Positions 17,341 through 26,403 are shown, counted from the stretch's first letter. The stretch: 52,233 nucleotides of DNA from Opitutaceae bacterium (GCA_017988885.1 JAGNQV010000002.1:1-52233), one strand, 5' to 3'. Program-made: numbers and translations. The notes: generated from the letters alone by a model not told the origin.

Positions 17341-17780
17341 GCAAAGCCCAGTTCGCCCAACGCAAAGACGGCCGCGCCGCCGCCATGCAATACCTTTATG
17401 CCTGGAGCCTGAATGCGCCGAAAAACCTCGCCGAGGATCTGCGGGTGTTCTTCGAGAACATGGAGCAGCCGCGCGAGCACTATGCCTTTGGCGAGGAATT
17501 GATCCACGGCGTGATCGAACATGCGGCCGACATCGATGCGCGCATCAAGGCGCTCGCGCACAACTGGGAGTTCGACCGCATCGCGCGCATCGACCTCGCG
17601 ATCATGCGGCTGGCGATGTTCGAGATGATCCATCGCAAGGACATCCCGCCGGTCGTCTCCATCAACGAGGCCATCGACCTTTCGAAGCAATTTTCCAATG
17701 CCGACGCCAAGCGTTTCATCAATGGCATCCTCGACCGCCTGAAGGACCAGCTCGGCCGCGACGCGCGCAAAGCGGAGTAA
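17337..17780 (+). CDS. nusB: Transcription antitermination protein NusB
   Basis: RNA-binding helical protein that joins NusE (S10) on boxA during rRNA transcription. 147 residues. Recognisable parts are RKDGRAAAMQYLYAWSL at the N-terminus, WEFDRIARIDLAIMRLAMFE, and PPVVSINEAIDLSKQFSNAD followed by RFINGILDRL, all standard NusB segments. Its ATG overlaps the ribH stop, so the two are probably coupled. In many genomes ftsY or other core genes follow; here a GxxExxY element separates it from ftsY. Confidence 0.95.
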   Translation: MSKAQFAQRKDGRAAAMQYLYAWSLNAPKNLAEDLRVFFENMEQPREHYAFGEELIHGVIEHAADIDARIKALAHNWEFDRIARIDLAIMRLAMFEMIHRKDIPPVVSINEAIDLSKQFSNADAKRFINGILDRLKDQLGRDARKAE

Positions 17781-17795
17781 AGCGCAAAGAGGATT

Positions 17796-18228
17796 AATGT
17801 GGAAATCAGGAAAGCCGGAAATGAGTGAGCTAGGGCACAGGGAACTGAGCAGCCGGGTGATTGAGGCAGCCATAGCGGTGCACAAATCCTTGGGACCTGG
17901 TTTTCTCGAATCGGTCTATGAAAACGCGCTTGGCATCGAGCTCCGGCGGTTGGGCATTCATTTCGAGCAGCAAAAGGTAATTGATGTCTTTTATCAGGGC
18001 GAAGTCGTCGGCCAGCACCGTTTGGATTTGCTCGTAGAAGGAGCTCTGCTGGTCGAGCTGAAGGCGGTCGCGGCCTTGGAGGATGTTTTTTTCGCCGTGG
18101 CCCGGGCTCAGATGCGGGCGGCGGACATACGCGATGGCATCATGCTTAATTTTGCCAGCATGCCGCTTACCATCAAGAGAGTCGGCCCAGGTTTGTATTC
18201 TGATTCCTGATTTCTAATTTTCCACATT
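17796..18228. mobile_element. Candidate mobile cassette: GxxExxY gene bounded by inverted repeats
   Basis: The left end at 17796-17812 reads AATGTGGAAATCAGGAA. The right end at 18204-18228 is its reverse complement with an extra eight bases inserted in the middle (TTCCTGA then TTTCTAAT then TTTCCACATT). The only gene between them starts inside the left arm and stops inside the right arm. The unit sits in the nusB-ftsY gap, ending two bases before the ftsY start codon. No transposase is encoded, so if mobile it would depend on one acting in trans. Confidence 0.5.
17797..18210 (+). CDS. GxxExxY family protein
   Basis: 137 residues, member of the GxxExxY family (PDDEXK-like fold). The naming motif is seen as GPGFLESVYENAL near residue 32, and the restriction-nuclease-like core as HRLDLLVEGALLVELKAV, which contains the D...ExK pattern. 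Function of the family is unknown; members are scattered and often strain-variable. The ATG at 17797 lies in the left inverted repeat and an alternative start at 17821 (MSELGHREL) may be the real one. Both its position between housekeeping genes and its flanking repeats point to insertion. Confidence 0.85.
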   Translation: MWKSGKPEMSELGHRELSSRVIEAAIAVHKSLGPGFLESVYENALGIELRRLGIHFEQQKVIDVFYQGEVVGQHRLDLLVEGALLVELKAVAALEDVFFAVARAQMRAADIRDGIMLNFASMPLTIKRVGPGLYSDS

Positions 18229-18230
18229 GC

Positions 18231-19199
18231 ATGTTCGGTCTGTTCAAAAAATTCAAAGCTGGGTTCGCCAAGACGGTCTCCACGATTGCGGCGCAGACCC
18301 ACGGGTTGTTCGGCGGCCGCCGGATTGACGCGGCTTCGCTTGAAGAATTGGAGGAGGCGCTCTACACGGCGGACTTTGGCGTTGAAACCACCAGGGAGAT
18401 TCTCGCTGAAATCAAGCAGGCTTATGGCAAGGACAAGGAGCTACAAGGCCGGCAGGCCGCCGAGATCGGTGCGGCGGTGCTGACCCGTGTGCTGGCGGGG
18501 GCGGAGGGTAAACTGGAAGGTGGGGACGGGCCGCCGGGCCGTCTCGGCGCGCCCGGCGGTCACGCCCTACCACCTAAACCCGCGGTCATTGCGATGATCG
18601 GGGTCAATGGCTCGGGCAAGACCACGACCACCGCGAAACTGGCCTGGCTGCTGAAACAGGAGGGCAAGACAGTGATCGTCGCGGCGTGTGATACGTTCCG
18701 GGCGGCGGCCGTCGAGCAGCTCAAAGCCTGGGCGACGCGGCTGAAGCTCGACATCGTCGCGAGCCACACCGGGGCGGATGCGGCGGCGGTGGCTTTTGAT
18801 GCCTGGCAGGCGGCCAAGGCGCGCGGCAGCGATTATCTCATCGTGGACACGGCGGGCCGGCTCCACACCAAGGGCAATCTCATGGAGGAGCTCGCGAAGA
18901 TCCGCCGCGTGCTGCAGAAGCACGATGCGTCGGCGCCGCAACACCGCTGGCTCGTGGTGGACGGCTCGCTCGGCAGCAACTCCATCGAGCAGGCCAAGGT
19001 CTTTCACCAAAGCTTCGGCCTGACCGGCCTGATTGTGACCAAACTCGACGGCACCAGCCGGGGCGGCGCGATCGTGGGGATCTGGCGGGAATTGAAACTG
19101 CCGATTTACTTCATCGGGCTCGGCGAGCAGCCGGAGGACTTGCAGCCGTTCAGCGCGGACAGCTACGCCAAAGCCGTATTCGGCTTGGAAGTGGACTAG
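18231..19199 (+). CDS. ftsY: Signal recognition particle receptor FtsY
   Basis: SRP-family GTPase that docks ribosome-SRP complexes at the membrane translocon. 322 residues, with a short N-terminal helix (FGLFKKFKAGFAKT), the four-helix N domain, then the G domain: GVNGSGKTTTTAKLA from about residue 124, DTFRAAAVEQLKAWA, IVDTAGRLHTKGNLMEELAK, TKLDGTSRGGA, and IGLGEQPEDLQPF at the end. The usual DxxTGQN element is DGSLGSNS here. A Gly/Pro-rich stretch between the N and G domains (GGDGPPGRLGAPGGHALPP) is encoded by a palindrome and looks inserted. The stop overlaps the convergent gene's stop at CTAG. Confidence 0.95.
   Translation: MFGLFKKFKAGFAKTVSTIAAQTHGLFGGRRIDAASLEELEEALYTADFGVETTREILAEIKQAYGKDKELQGRQAAEIGAAVLTRVLAGAEGKLEGGDGPPGRLGAPGGHALPPKPAVIAMIGVNGSGKTTTTAKLAWLLKQEGKTVIVAACDTFRAAAVEQLKAWATRLKLDIVASHTGADAAAVAFDAWQAAKARGSDYLIVDTAGRLHTKGNLMEELAKIRRVLQKHDASAPQHRWLVVDGSLGSNSIEQAKVFHQSFGLTGLIVTKLDGTSRGGAIVGIWRELKLPIYFIGLGEQPEDLQPFSADSYAKAVFGLEVD
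18518..18575. repeat. In-frame palindromic insertion within ftsY
   Basis: The outer arms AGGTGG (18518-18523) and CCACCT (18570-18575) and the inner arms CCGCCGGG (18531-18538) and CCCGGCGG (18552-18559) form a 58 bp imperfect palindrome. It translates in frame to a glycine- and proline-rich linker of about 18 residues that FtsY homologues do not need. It looks like a small palindromic element of the REP or Rickettsia-palindromic-element kind that has landed in a tolerated linker. Confidence 0.6.
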
Positions 19200-20830
19200 G
19201 TGGCGGAAGCCGGCTGGGCAGGGCTGCGGGCGAGGGCTTCTTGGATTTGGGCTTTCAATGCGGGGTCGGTCTGGCCGTTAAGCTGGAGCAGGATTTCTTC
19301 CAAGACGCGGCGGGAGGGTTTGCGCATTTTTAAGAAGAGCGGGAGCTCGGTGCGCAGCGCGGTCCAATTGGCGGCGTGGAGGTCGAGCCGGATCAGTTCG
19401 GTGAGGGCGGCCTGATTCTGGGGATCGCTGAGGGTGAGGCGGGCGAGCACGAGCCGGGCGGCATCCGGCACGCCCAGCAGGGCGAGCTGACGGGCGAGAT
19501 AAAGCGCGTCGGCCGTGCGGATGCGGCCTTGGCTCAGGTAGGATTTCAGGGTGAGCTCGGCGCGCTCGTTCTCCTGCAAACCGTAAAGGGCGACGGCTTC
19601 CAGCGCGGCTACGGTGGTGGTGAAACCGGGAAGATTTTCTTCATCTTGGCGCAAGGCCATGATGGCGGCGGCCCGGGCGGCCTTGAAATCGAGGGCTTCG
19701 ATTTCCGCCTGGATCAGCGCGAGGTTGAAGGCGTTGGGCGGATGCCGGTGGGCTTTGGCGAGGGCGGCGACACGTTGCACAAGTTTGCGATCGTTGTGGT
19801 CCACGCCAAACCACGCCAGTAACACGAGGGCGGACGGGTCGTCGGCAAACTCGGCCAGAAAACGGGCGATTTCGCGCTGCATGCCGCTGGAGTCGTTGCT
19901 GTCCGCCAAGGTTTCCAACAGATCAATGCGCGGACCGGGCGCATCGGGCAGTTTGAATTGCCGGAGCAAGGCCTGGCGCCGGGCCTCGTCGTGGCGACCG
20001 AGCTCCCGCAGGCGGTGGATCAGTTCGAGACTCAAGGCGTCGTTGCCGGGAAAACGCGGGATCTGTTCTGCCAGCCGGAGCAGAGCAAGATCTGGGTAGC
20101 CGCGTTCCCAATCGGTGCGGGCGAGGAGGAGCTGCCCCTCGGCGGCGGCGGTCAGGCCCCAGGTTAAGATCAGGCTTTCGACTTCGTCGTAACGGCCGCG
20201 TTGAAACCAAGCGGTGGCGGCTTGCAGCGCGATGAATTGATGGGTCAGGCGGGTGTCGGGGAGCGCGGGCAGGAGCTGGCGCGCCAAGGTGATGACCTGC
20301 GTGTCTTCCTGACTTTCGAGGAGCAAGGCGAAGGCGAGCTTGAGGTAGTCGAGATCATCGCGGGCGAGTGCGAGACCGTCGTTCAGCGTAGTGAGACCGA
20401 GGTCCACGCGGCCGAAACGCATGTAGGTGACCGCCAGCAGCCGGCGGCCGACAATATCGTCGGGCGCGCGTTGCATGCCGGCGATGAGGTGGGTGAGGGC
20501 CGACCGGTATTCCCGCTGGGCGAGGTCACGCCGCCCCAGCTCGATGTAGTGGCGGCCAAGTGCGGCCCGGTAATTATCCCAGCGTGAAGGCAGCACGAGA
20601 TCGACATAGCTGATGCCGGGGACATCGCGCTGGTATTTGAGAAACGCCCAGATCGCGCCGGCCCCCAGCAACCAAGCGAGCAGACCGGCGGTGGTGAGGG
20701 CCAGAACGATCTTGCGCCAAAAAATATGGACGTAAATTTTTTGTTCGGTGACGACCCGGGCCCAAAACTTCCAGCGATATTCCGGCGCCGCGGGATTGAA
20801 GGGATCGTAGCTGGTTTTGCTGGTATCCAT
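19196..20830 (-). CDS. Membrane-anchored tetratricopeptide-like repeat protein
   Basis: 544 residues with a cytoplasmic N-terminal stretch of about 40, one transmembrane helix (IVLALTTAGLLAWLLGAGAI), then an all-helical region with TPR-like periodicity (LGRHYIELGRRDLAQREYRS; LAVTYMRFGRVDLGLTTLND; and repeats with A-R pairs to the end). No catalytic motif is seen. It begins six bases after the stop of the giant repeat protein at 20837, so it is almost certainly expressed with it and may help assemble or export it. Its stop codon shares CTAG with the ftsY stop. Confidence 0.8.
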   Translation of the reverse strand: MDTSKTSYDPFNPAAPEYRWKFWARVVTEQKIYVHIFWRKIVLALTTAGLLAWLLGAGAIWAFLKYQRDVPGISYVDLVLPSRWDNYRAALGRHYIELGRRDLAQREYRSALTHLIAGMQRAPDDIVGRRLLAVTYMRFGRVDLGLTTLNDGLALARDDLDYLKLAFALLLESQEDTQVITLARQLLPALPDTRLTHQFIALQAATAWFQRGRYDEVESLILTWGLTAAAEGQLLLARTDWERGYPDLALLRLAEQIPRFPGNDALSLELIHRLRELGRHDEARRQALLRQFKLPDAPGPRIDLLETLADSNDSSGMQREIARFLAEFADDPSALVLLAWFGVDHNDRKLVQRVAALAKAHRHPPNAFNLALIQAEIEALDFKAARAAAIMALRQDEENLPGFTTTVAALEAVALYGLQENERAELTLKSYLSQGRIRTADALYLARQLALLGVPDAARLVLARLTLSDPQNQAALTELIRLDLHAANWTALRTELPLFLKMRKPSRRVLEEILLQLNGQTDPALKAQIQEALARSPAQPASAT

Positions 20831-20836
20831 ACTGCG

Positions 20837-23800
20837 TCAGGAACGGCGGCCGCGCTGCCAGCGGACGAAAATCAGGGCACCGAGGCCGGCGAGGGCGGCC
20901 CATGCGGCGGGCTCAGGCACCGGGGAGACATTACCGAGGGAGTCGATCACTGCACCGCTGGCATAACCATTGAAGCTGATATTGGCAAGTTGGCCGACAG
21001 TGAGGGCGGTGGCACCGGTGCCAAAGCGCAGAGTGTTCGAGCCCGTGGTGTAGTTGGCGATGGTGAGCGCGCCCGTCCAGCCGAGGGCGTGGCTGTCGGC
21101 AAAATACACAGCGGCGGCGGTGGAGCCGAAGTCGATGGTCGAGCTGGAGGCGAGCGTGAGCGGACCCGCGGTGCTGCTGTAATTGGCCAGATTGAATTGG
21201 CCGCCATCCAGGGTGAGGCCGGCGCTGGAGCCGATCTGATCGGTGCCGCCGAGCTGGAGCAAACCGCTGCCGCCGACCGTGATGCTGCCGGCGGAAATGG
21301 CGGTCGCGCCGCCAGTCTTGGCGAGCACGAGGGTGCCGTTGCTTACAGTGGTGTTACCCGCGTAGGTGTTGGTGTCGCCGCCGGACAACGTCATGCTGCC
21401 GCCGCCACTGAGCGTCAGGCCGCCGGCACCGGCGAGCACGCCGCTGTAACTGGCGGTGTCAATTTCGTTGAGCGTGAGCGTGTGGCCGGTGCCGAAGTTG
21501 ATGGTGCCGCCGAGGCCGGAGAGCGAAGCGATGGTCTGACTGGTGTTGTCGAGATTCAGCGTGCCACCGTCGACGGTGAGTGTGCCCGTGCTGGCGAGTG
21601 CGGCGCCGGCCTTGAGGGTAAGCGTGCCGGCGGTGACGGTGGTGCCGCCGGTGTAGGTATTGGTGCCGCCGAGTTCCCAAGTGCCGGCGCCGTTTTTCTG
21701 GAGCGCGGTGAGGTTGACGCCGGAGTTGTCCACGATCGCGCCGGCGAGGGTGTTGGCGGCGGGGTTGGTGCCGGTGAGGAGCAGAATCTTAGAGCCGGCT
21801 CCCGTGGCGGTGAGGGCGCTGGTGAGCGTGAGTGCACCGGTGCCCGAGGCGTCGAGGGTGCCGCCGCCAGTGGTGCCGGCGAGTTTGATGACGCGATTGG
21901 AAGTATCGCCGGAACCGGTGTAGCGGAGGGTGCCGGTGGTCGTGGTGCTGCCGAGGGCGATGGTGCCGTTGGCGGCGGTGGTGGGGGCACCGAGCGAGGA
22001 GCTGGCTGAAAGATTGGCGAGCTTGGCAATTTCGACGGTGCCTTGATTGATGGTGGTGGGCCCCGTGTAGGTGTTGGCCGTGCCGGTGAGGCTGAGGGTG
22101 CCGTTGCCCGCCTTGGTGAAGCCGGCGGTGTTGCTGAGAACGCCGGCAAAGGTGGTGGTGCCGGTGTTGTTTAAGGTGAGCGTGCGGCTGGTGGTGCCGA
22201 GGTTGAGGTTGCCGTTGAAGACCAGATCGGAATTGCCGGCGATGGTGGAACTGACGGTGAGCGAGATGGCGTTGGCGAAAGTGCGGGTGGTGCCATCGCC
22301 TTGGATCGTGCCACCGGCCAGCGTGAGGGTGCCGGTGCCCAAGGCGGTGTCGCTGCCGACCGCGATGGTGCCGGTCGTGAGCGTGGTGGGGCCGGAATAG
22401 GTGTTGGCTCCGGAGAGTGCGAGGGTGCCGGTGCCGGCTTTGCTGATGCCACCACCCGTGGAGCTGATGACGGCGGAGACGGCGAGGTCTGCGTCGGCGG
22501 TGGTGGAATTATTGATCGTGAAGGTGCGGTTGGAGGCACCGAGCGCGAGCTGGCCGCTGAGGGTGGAGCCAAGCGGATTCCCCGTGTTGGTGAAGGTGAC
22601 GTTGCCGGCCAGCGTGAGGGTGCCGCTGCCGGTGCTGATGCCGGCGGCGCTGGTTGCATCCGTGCCGGCCGCGCCGCCGAGGGAGAGGGTGGTGACCGTG
22701 GCGTTCTGGCCGTTGAGATCGAGGAGGGCGGTGCCGCCGGCGGTATTCGTGGCGACGGTGAGAGCGGAGTTGGCCAACGTGCCGCCGAGGTTGAGTGCGA
22801 GGGTGCCGTTGTTGACCGTGGTGGCGCCGGTGTAGGTATTGGCGCCGGCGAGGGCCCAAGTGCCGGTGCCGGTCTTGGTCAGAGAAGTGGCGGAACTGGA
22901 GTTGACGATGGCGCCCTGAAGTTCGTTGGCGGCGGTGCTGGTGCCAGTGAGCGTGAGGGTTTTCGCGCCCGCGCCGGTGGCGGTGAGCGCGGAAGTAAAC
23001 ACCAGTGCGCCAGCACCGGAGGCATCCAGCGTGGCGCCGCCGGTGGTGCCGGCGAGATTGATGACGCGGTCGGAAGTGTGACCGGTGCCGGTGTAGGCCA
23101 GCGTGCCGGCCACGGTGGTGGCGCCGAGATGGAGAGTGCCGAACCCGACGGTCGTGGGTGCGCCGAGCGCACTGGCGCCGCCGCCGACATTTGCGATGGT
23201 GTCGAACTCCAACGTGCCGGCGCTCACGGTGGTGGTGCCGGTGTAGGTGTTGAGGCCGGTGAGCGTGAGCGTGGACGCGGCGGTGGCTTTAACCAAACCG
23301 AAGTCGCCCCCGGCGCTGCTGATGACCGCGGAGACGGTGAGGTCGGAGGCGGCGGTCGTGGAGTTGCCGATGGTGAAAGTGCGGGTGGCGGCGCCGAGGT
23401 CGAGTCCGCCGGAGATGACGGCGCCGAGCGGATTGTTAGTGGCGGTAAAGGTAACGTTGCCGCCCAGCGTGAGGATGCCGGTGCCGGTGGTTACGACGGC
23501 GGCGCTGGTAGTCGTGGTGCCGGCGAGAGTCAGGGCCGCGATCGTGTCGCTGAAATTATTGAGATCGAGCGTGGCGGTGTTGCCGGCACCAGTGGCGTTG
23601 AGGCTGACCGCGGTGTTGGGCAGGACGTTGGCGGCGCCGAGGCGGAGCGTGCCGTTGGTGATCGTGGTGGCGCCGCCGTAGGTATTGGCGCCCGAGAGAA
23701 TCAGTGTGCCGGCCCCCGTCTTGGTGAAGGAGCTGAGGGTGGAGGTGCCGCCGTTGGCGATCACGCCGCTCACGGTGACATCACCACCGGTGGCGTTGAG

Positions 23801-26311
23801 GGTGAGGGCGTAGCTGGTGGCGGAGTTGGAGAGATTAATCGCCGAGAGAGTGGTGGCAGCGGAGTTGGTGACGTTGAGCGTGACGCTGGCGGAATTGGTC
23901 TGGGTGCCGGATAGCGTGAGCTCGGAAGTGCCGCCAATCGTGGAACTGACGCTCATGGTGCGGGCGTTGGTCAAGGTGCGGGCGGTGCCGTCGCCCGCGA
24001 GGGTGCCGCCGGCCAGCGCGAAGGTGCCGGCGCCCAAGGCGGTGTTGCTGCCGACGACAAGGGTGCCGGCGGAGAGGCTGGTGATGCCGGAGTAGGTGTT
24101 GGCGTTGGTGAGCGCGAGGATGCCGGCCCCGGCCTTGGTGAGACCGGCGGTGTTGCTGAGGACACCGGAGAGCGTGGTGAGGCCGGTGTTGGTGACGGTG
24201 AGGGTGCGAGTGGTGGTGCCGAGGTTGAAGTTGCCGGCGAGCGTGAGGTCGGAATTGCCGCTGATGGTGGAGTTGGCGCTGATGCTCAGGGCATTGGCGA
24301 GCGAGCGCGCCGTGCCGTCGCCGCGGAGCACGCCGGCACCGAAGGCGAAAGTGCCGGCGCCAAACGCGGTGTCGCTGCCCGCGACGAGCGTGCCGGCGGA
24401 AAGCGTAGTGGTGCCGGTGTAAGCGTTGGCACCGGAAAGTTCCCAAGTGCCGGCGCCGGATTTGGTGACCGCGACGGTGCCGGTGCCGTTGGCGATGAAA
24501 CCGGAGAGTTCGTTGGCGTCGGTGTTCGTGCCAGTGAGCGTGAGGGTTTTGGCGCCGGCTACGTCGCCCGAAATAGCGCCGGTCAGCACCAAGGCGCCAG
24601 TGCCGTCCTGCTGGAGCGTGCCGCCACCGGTGGAGCCGGCGAGGGAAAGACCGCGGTCGCTGGTTTCCCCCGCGCCCGTGTAGCGGAGCGTGCCGGCGAC
24701 GGTGGTGTTACCGAGTTTGATCGTGCCGTTGGTGCCGAGCGGGCCGGCGTTGCCCGTATTGGCGAGGCGGGTGACGGAGATCATGCCAGCTTGAATGTGC
24801 ACCTGGCCCGTGAAGGTGTTGACGCCGGTGAGATCGAGGCGGCCCGCGCCGGTCTTGAGTAGGCCGGCGCTGGCGGACTCGGAGATGAGGCCGGAAATGA
24901 CGGCATAGTCGGCGGTGCTGCCGGTGTTGTCGGCGACGTTGATGGTGCGGTTGGCGGACCCGAGGGAAAAGTCGCTGGTCCAGGTGACGACGTTATCGGC
25001 CAGCGAGGAGCTGAGGATCAAAGGCGCGGCGTTGATGAGAAAATCGGTGATGGAAGCCCAGATCTCAGTGCCGGCGAAACCGACGCTGAGGGCGCCGCCG
25101 TAGGCAGCGAAGCCGCCGCCGCTGGCACCCGAAAACTGCACTTGATCGCTGCCGGTGCCGAGGGTGCGGCTAAAAGTGCCGGAGGTGCCAAGCACGCCGC
25201 CGCTGAGCACCAGTTTGGCGCTGGAGATCGCGCCGCTGCCGCTGAGGTGGAGGCCGCCGCCGCTGATGGTGGTGGTGCCGGTGTAAGTGTTGGCGCCGGT
25301 GAGGAGCCAGTTACCCGCGCCGGATTTGGTCAGGGACGTGGCCCCGCCGCTGCTGTCGGGGATGATGCCTTGGATTTCGTTGGCGGCGATGCGGGTGCCG
25401 CCGAGGGTGAAGGTCTTGGCACCGCTGCCGGTGGCGGTGAGGTCGGAAGTGAGGGTGAGAGTGCCGCTGGCGCCGGAAGCGTTGAGGGTTGCGCCGCCGG
25501 TGGTGCCGGCGAGGTCGATCACGCGGTCGGATGTGTGGCCGGTGCCGGTGTAGTTCAACGTGCCGGCGGTGGCGCCGCTGCCGATCGCGATGGTGCCGTC
25601 AGCCACGGTGGTGGGCGCTCCAATAGCACTCGACGCGGCGTTGACGTTGGCGAGTGAATTGATCGACAGCGTGCCGCCCGCAATAGCCACTGGGCCGCTG
25701 AAAGTGTTGGCGCCAGAGAGAGTCCAGGTATTGCCGCCGGACTTGGTGAGGCCGCCGCTGCCGCTGATGATGCCGGAGAGCGTGCCGGCTCCGGTGCTGG
25801 TGCTGCCGAGCGTGAGGAGGAAACCGCCATTATTGACGGTGCTCGCGATGGTGAGCGCGCCGGTGCTCTTGGTCTCGAAAGTGGCGGCGGCACCGAGCGC
25901 GAGCGAAAGTGTATTCGCGATCGTCTGGGCGGAGTTGTCCTGCTGGCTGATGCCTGACGCGCCGAGGGTCAGGACGGGGCTGCCGGTGCCGCTTAGTGTA
26001 AAAGCGCCGGCAGTATTGGAGAAGCGGAGCCCCGCCATGCTGCGCGATGCGCCGAGGTTGGGCTGATTGGTAATCGTAGCCGTGGCGAAATTCGCGATGT
26101 TGGTGGTGAGGTCGTCAGCGGGCGCGGTTCCGCCGGTCCAATTGCCACCGGTGACCCAATCGGTGCCGGTATTGGCCCATGATATCACCGTCTGGGCCGG
26201 TAGCCGCACCAGGGAGTTCAGCCCCAAAACGAGCAGCAGTCCTGCCCGAGCCAAATTAAATTGGGCGGAGTGAGGCAGGAGGCGGTAGAATACGGAACGA
26301 GTTGCGGTCAA
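20837..26311 (-). CDS. Giant autotransporter-associated beta-strand repeat protein with PEP-CTERM tail
   Basis: 1824 residues. A signal peptide (GLLLVLGLNSLVRLPAQ near residues 28-44) is followed by a repetitive, Thr/Gly/Ala/Asn-rich passenger. I count twelve copies of the autotransporter-associated pattern NTYTGxTTxxxGTL (for example GANTYTGTTTISGGGLHL, GTNTYTGGTTVTAGTLTL), which predict a right-handed beta-helix fibre. The C-terminus is SPVPEPAAWAALAGLGALIF then basic residues: VPEP motif, hydrophobic helix and arginine tail of a PEP-CTERM sorting signal, recognised by exosortase and not by an autotransporter beta-barrel, which is absent. Probable cell-surface or exopolysaccharide-associated structural protein. 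No acidic catalytic motif was noticed. Confidence 0.9.
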   Translation of the reverse strand: MTATRSVFYRLLPHSAQFNLARAGLLLVLGLNSLVRLPAQTVISWANTGTDWVTGGNWTGGTAPADDLTTNIANFATATITNQPNLGASRSMAGLRFSNTAGAFTLSGTGSPVLTLGASGISQQDNSAQTIANTLSLALGAAATFETKSTGALTIASTVNNGGFLLTLGSTSTGAGTLSGIISGSGGLTKSGGNTWTLSGANTFSGPVAIAGGTLSINSLANVNAASSAIGAPTTVADGTIAIGSGATAGTLNYTGTGHTSDRVIDLAGTTGGATLNASGASGTLTLTSDLTATGSGAKTFTLGGTRIAANEIQGIIPDSSGGATSLTKSGAGNWLLTGANTYTGTTTISGGGLHLSGSGAISSAKLVLSGGVLGTSGTFSRTLGTGSDQVQFSGASGGGFAAYGGALSVGFAGTEIWASITDFLINAAPLILSSSLADNVVTWTSDFSLGSANRTINVADNTGSTADYAVISGLISESASAGLLKTGAGRLDLTGVNTFTGQVHIQAGMISVTRLANTGNAGPLGTNGTIKLGNTTVAGTLRYTGAGETSDRGLSLAGSTGGGTLQQDGTGALVLTGAISGDVAGAKTLTLTGTNTDANELSGFIANGTGTVAVTKSGAGTWELSGANAYTGTTTLSAGTLVAGSDTAFGAGTFAFGAGVLRGDGTARSLANALSISANSTISGNSDLTLAGNFNLGTTTRTLTVTNTGLTTLSGVLSNTAGLTKAGAGILALTNANTYSGITSLSAGTLVVGSNTALGAGTFALAGGTLAGDGTARTLTNARTMSVSSTIGGTSELTLSGTQTNSASVTLNVTNSAATTLSAINLSNSATSYALTLNATGGDVTVSGVIANGGTSTLSSFTKTGAGTLILSGANTYGGATTITNGTLRLGAANVLPNTAVSLNATGAGNTATLDLNNFSDTIAALTLAGTTTTSAAVVTTGTGILTLGGNVTFTATNNPLGAVISGGLDLGAATRTFTIGNSTTAASDLTVSAVISSAGGDFGLVKATAASTLTLTGLNTYTGTTTVSAGTLEFDTIANVGGGASALGAPTTVGFGTLHLGATTVAGTLAYTGTGHTSDRVINLAGTTGGATLDASGAGALVFTSALTATGAGAKTLTLTGTSTAANELQGAIVNSSSATSLTKTGTGTWALAGANTYTGATTVNNGTLALNLGGTLANSALTVATNTAGGTALLDLNGQNATVTTLSLGGAAGTDATSAAGISTGSGTLTLAGNVTFTNTGNPLGSTLSGQLALGASNRTFTINNSTTADADLAVSAVISSTGGGISKAGTGTLALSGANTYSGPTTLTTGTIAVGSDTALGTGTLTLAGGTIQGDGTTRTFANAISLTVSSTIAGNSDLVFNGNLNLGTTSRTLTLNNTGTTTFAGVLSNTAGFTKAGNGTLSLTGTANTYTGPTTINQGTVEIAKLANLSASSSLGAPTTAANGTIALGSTTTTGTLRYTGSGDTSNRVIKLAGTTGGGTLDASGTGALTLTSALTATGAGSKILLLTGTNPAANTLAGAIVDNSGVNLTALQKNGAGTWELGGTNTYTGGTTVTAGTLTLKAGAALASTGTLTVDGGTLNLDNTSQTIASLSGLGGTINFGTGHTLTLNEIDTASYSGVLAGAGGLTLSGGGSMTLSGGDTNTYAGNTTVSNGTLVLAKTGGATAISAGSITVGGSGLLQLGGTDQIGSSAGLTLDGGQFNLANYSSTAGPLTLASSSTIDFGSTAAAVYFADSHALGWTGALTIANYTTGSNTLRFGTGATALTVGQLANISFNGYASGAVIDSLGNVSPVPEPAAWAALAGLGALIFVRWQRGRRS

Positions 26312-26346
26312 ATGAGTGGTAACGTGGCTAGCCTAGTTGAAGAGTT

Positions 26347-26375
26347 AGACTAGGGGTTCAACCCTATTTCGTCAA
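26347..26375 (-). promoter_or_regulatory. Candidate promoter for the giant repeat-protein gene
   Basis: Reading the minus strand, TTGACG (26370-26375) is followed after 17 bases by TAGTCT (26347-26352), 36 bases before the ATG at 26311. The -35 box is good and the -10 box matches TATAAT at three of six positions. An 11 bp palindrome GGGTTCAACCC (26354-26364) lies in the spacer and might bind a regulator. Confidence 0.35.
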
Positions 26376-26403
26376 TGGTTTGCGAAAACAGGCGGCTGAA
26401 TAA

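Noticed and set aside
20726..23914. Long plus-strand open frames (20726-22009, 22301-23914 and others) opposite the giant repeat gene
   Set aside because: They encode Gly/Ala/Glu/Arg-rich sequence with no domain and lie wholly antisense to a repetitive, high-GC coding region, which keeps the opposite frames open.
20837..26311. CRISPR array or tandem DNA repeats
   Set aside because: The repetition is at protein level with varying DNA sequence and no uniform repeat-spacer structure.
26354..26364. GGGTTCAACCC as a tRNA T-arm
   Set aside because: No acceptor or anticodon stem can be built around it; no tRNA gene was found in the window.
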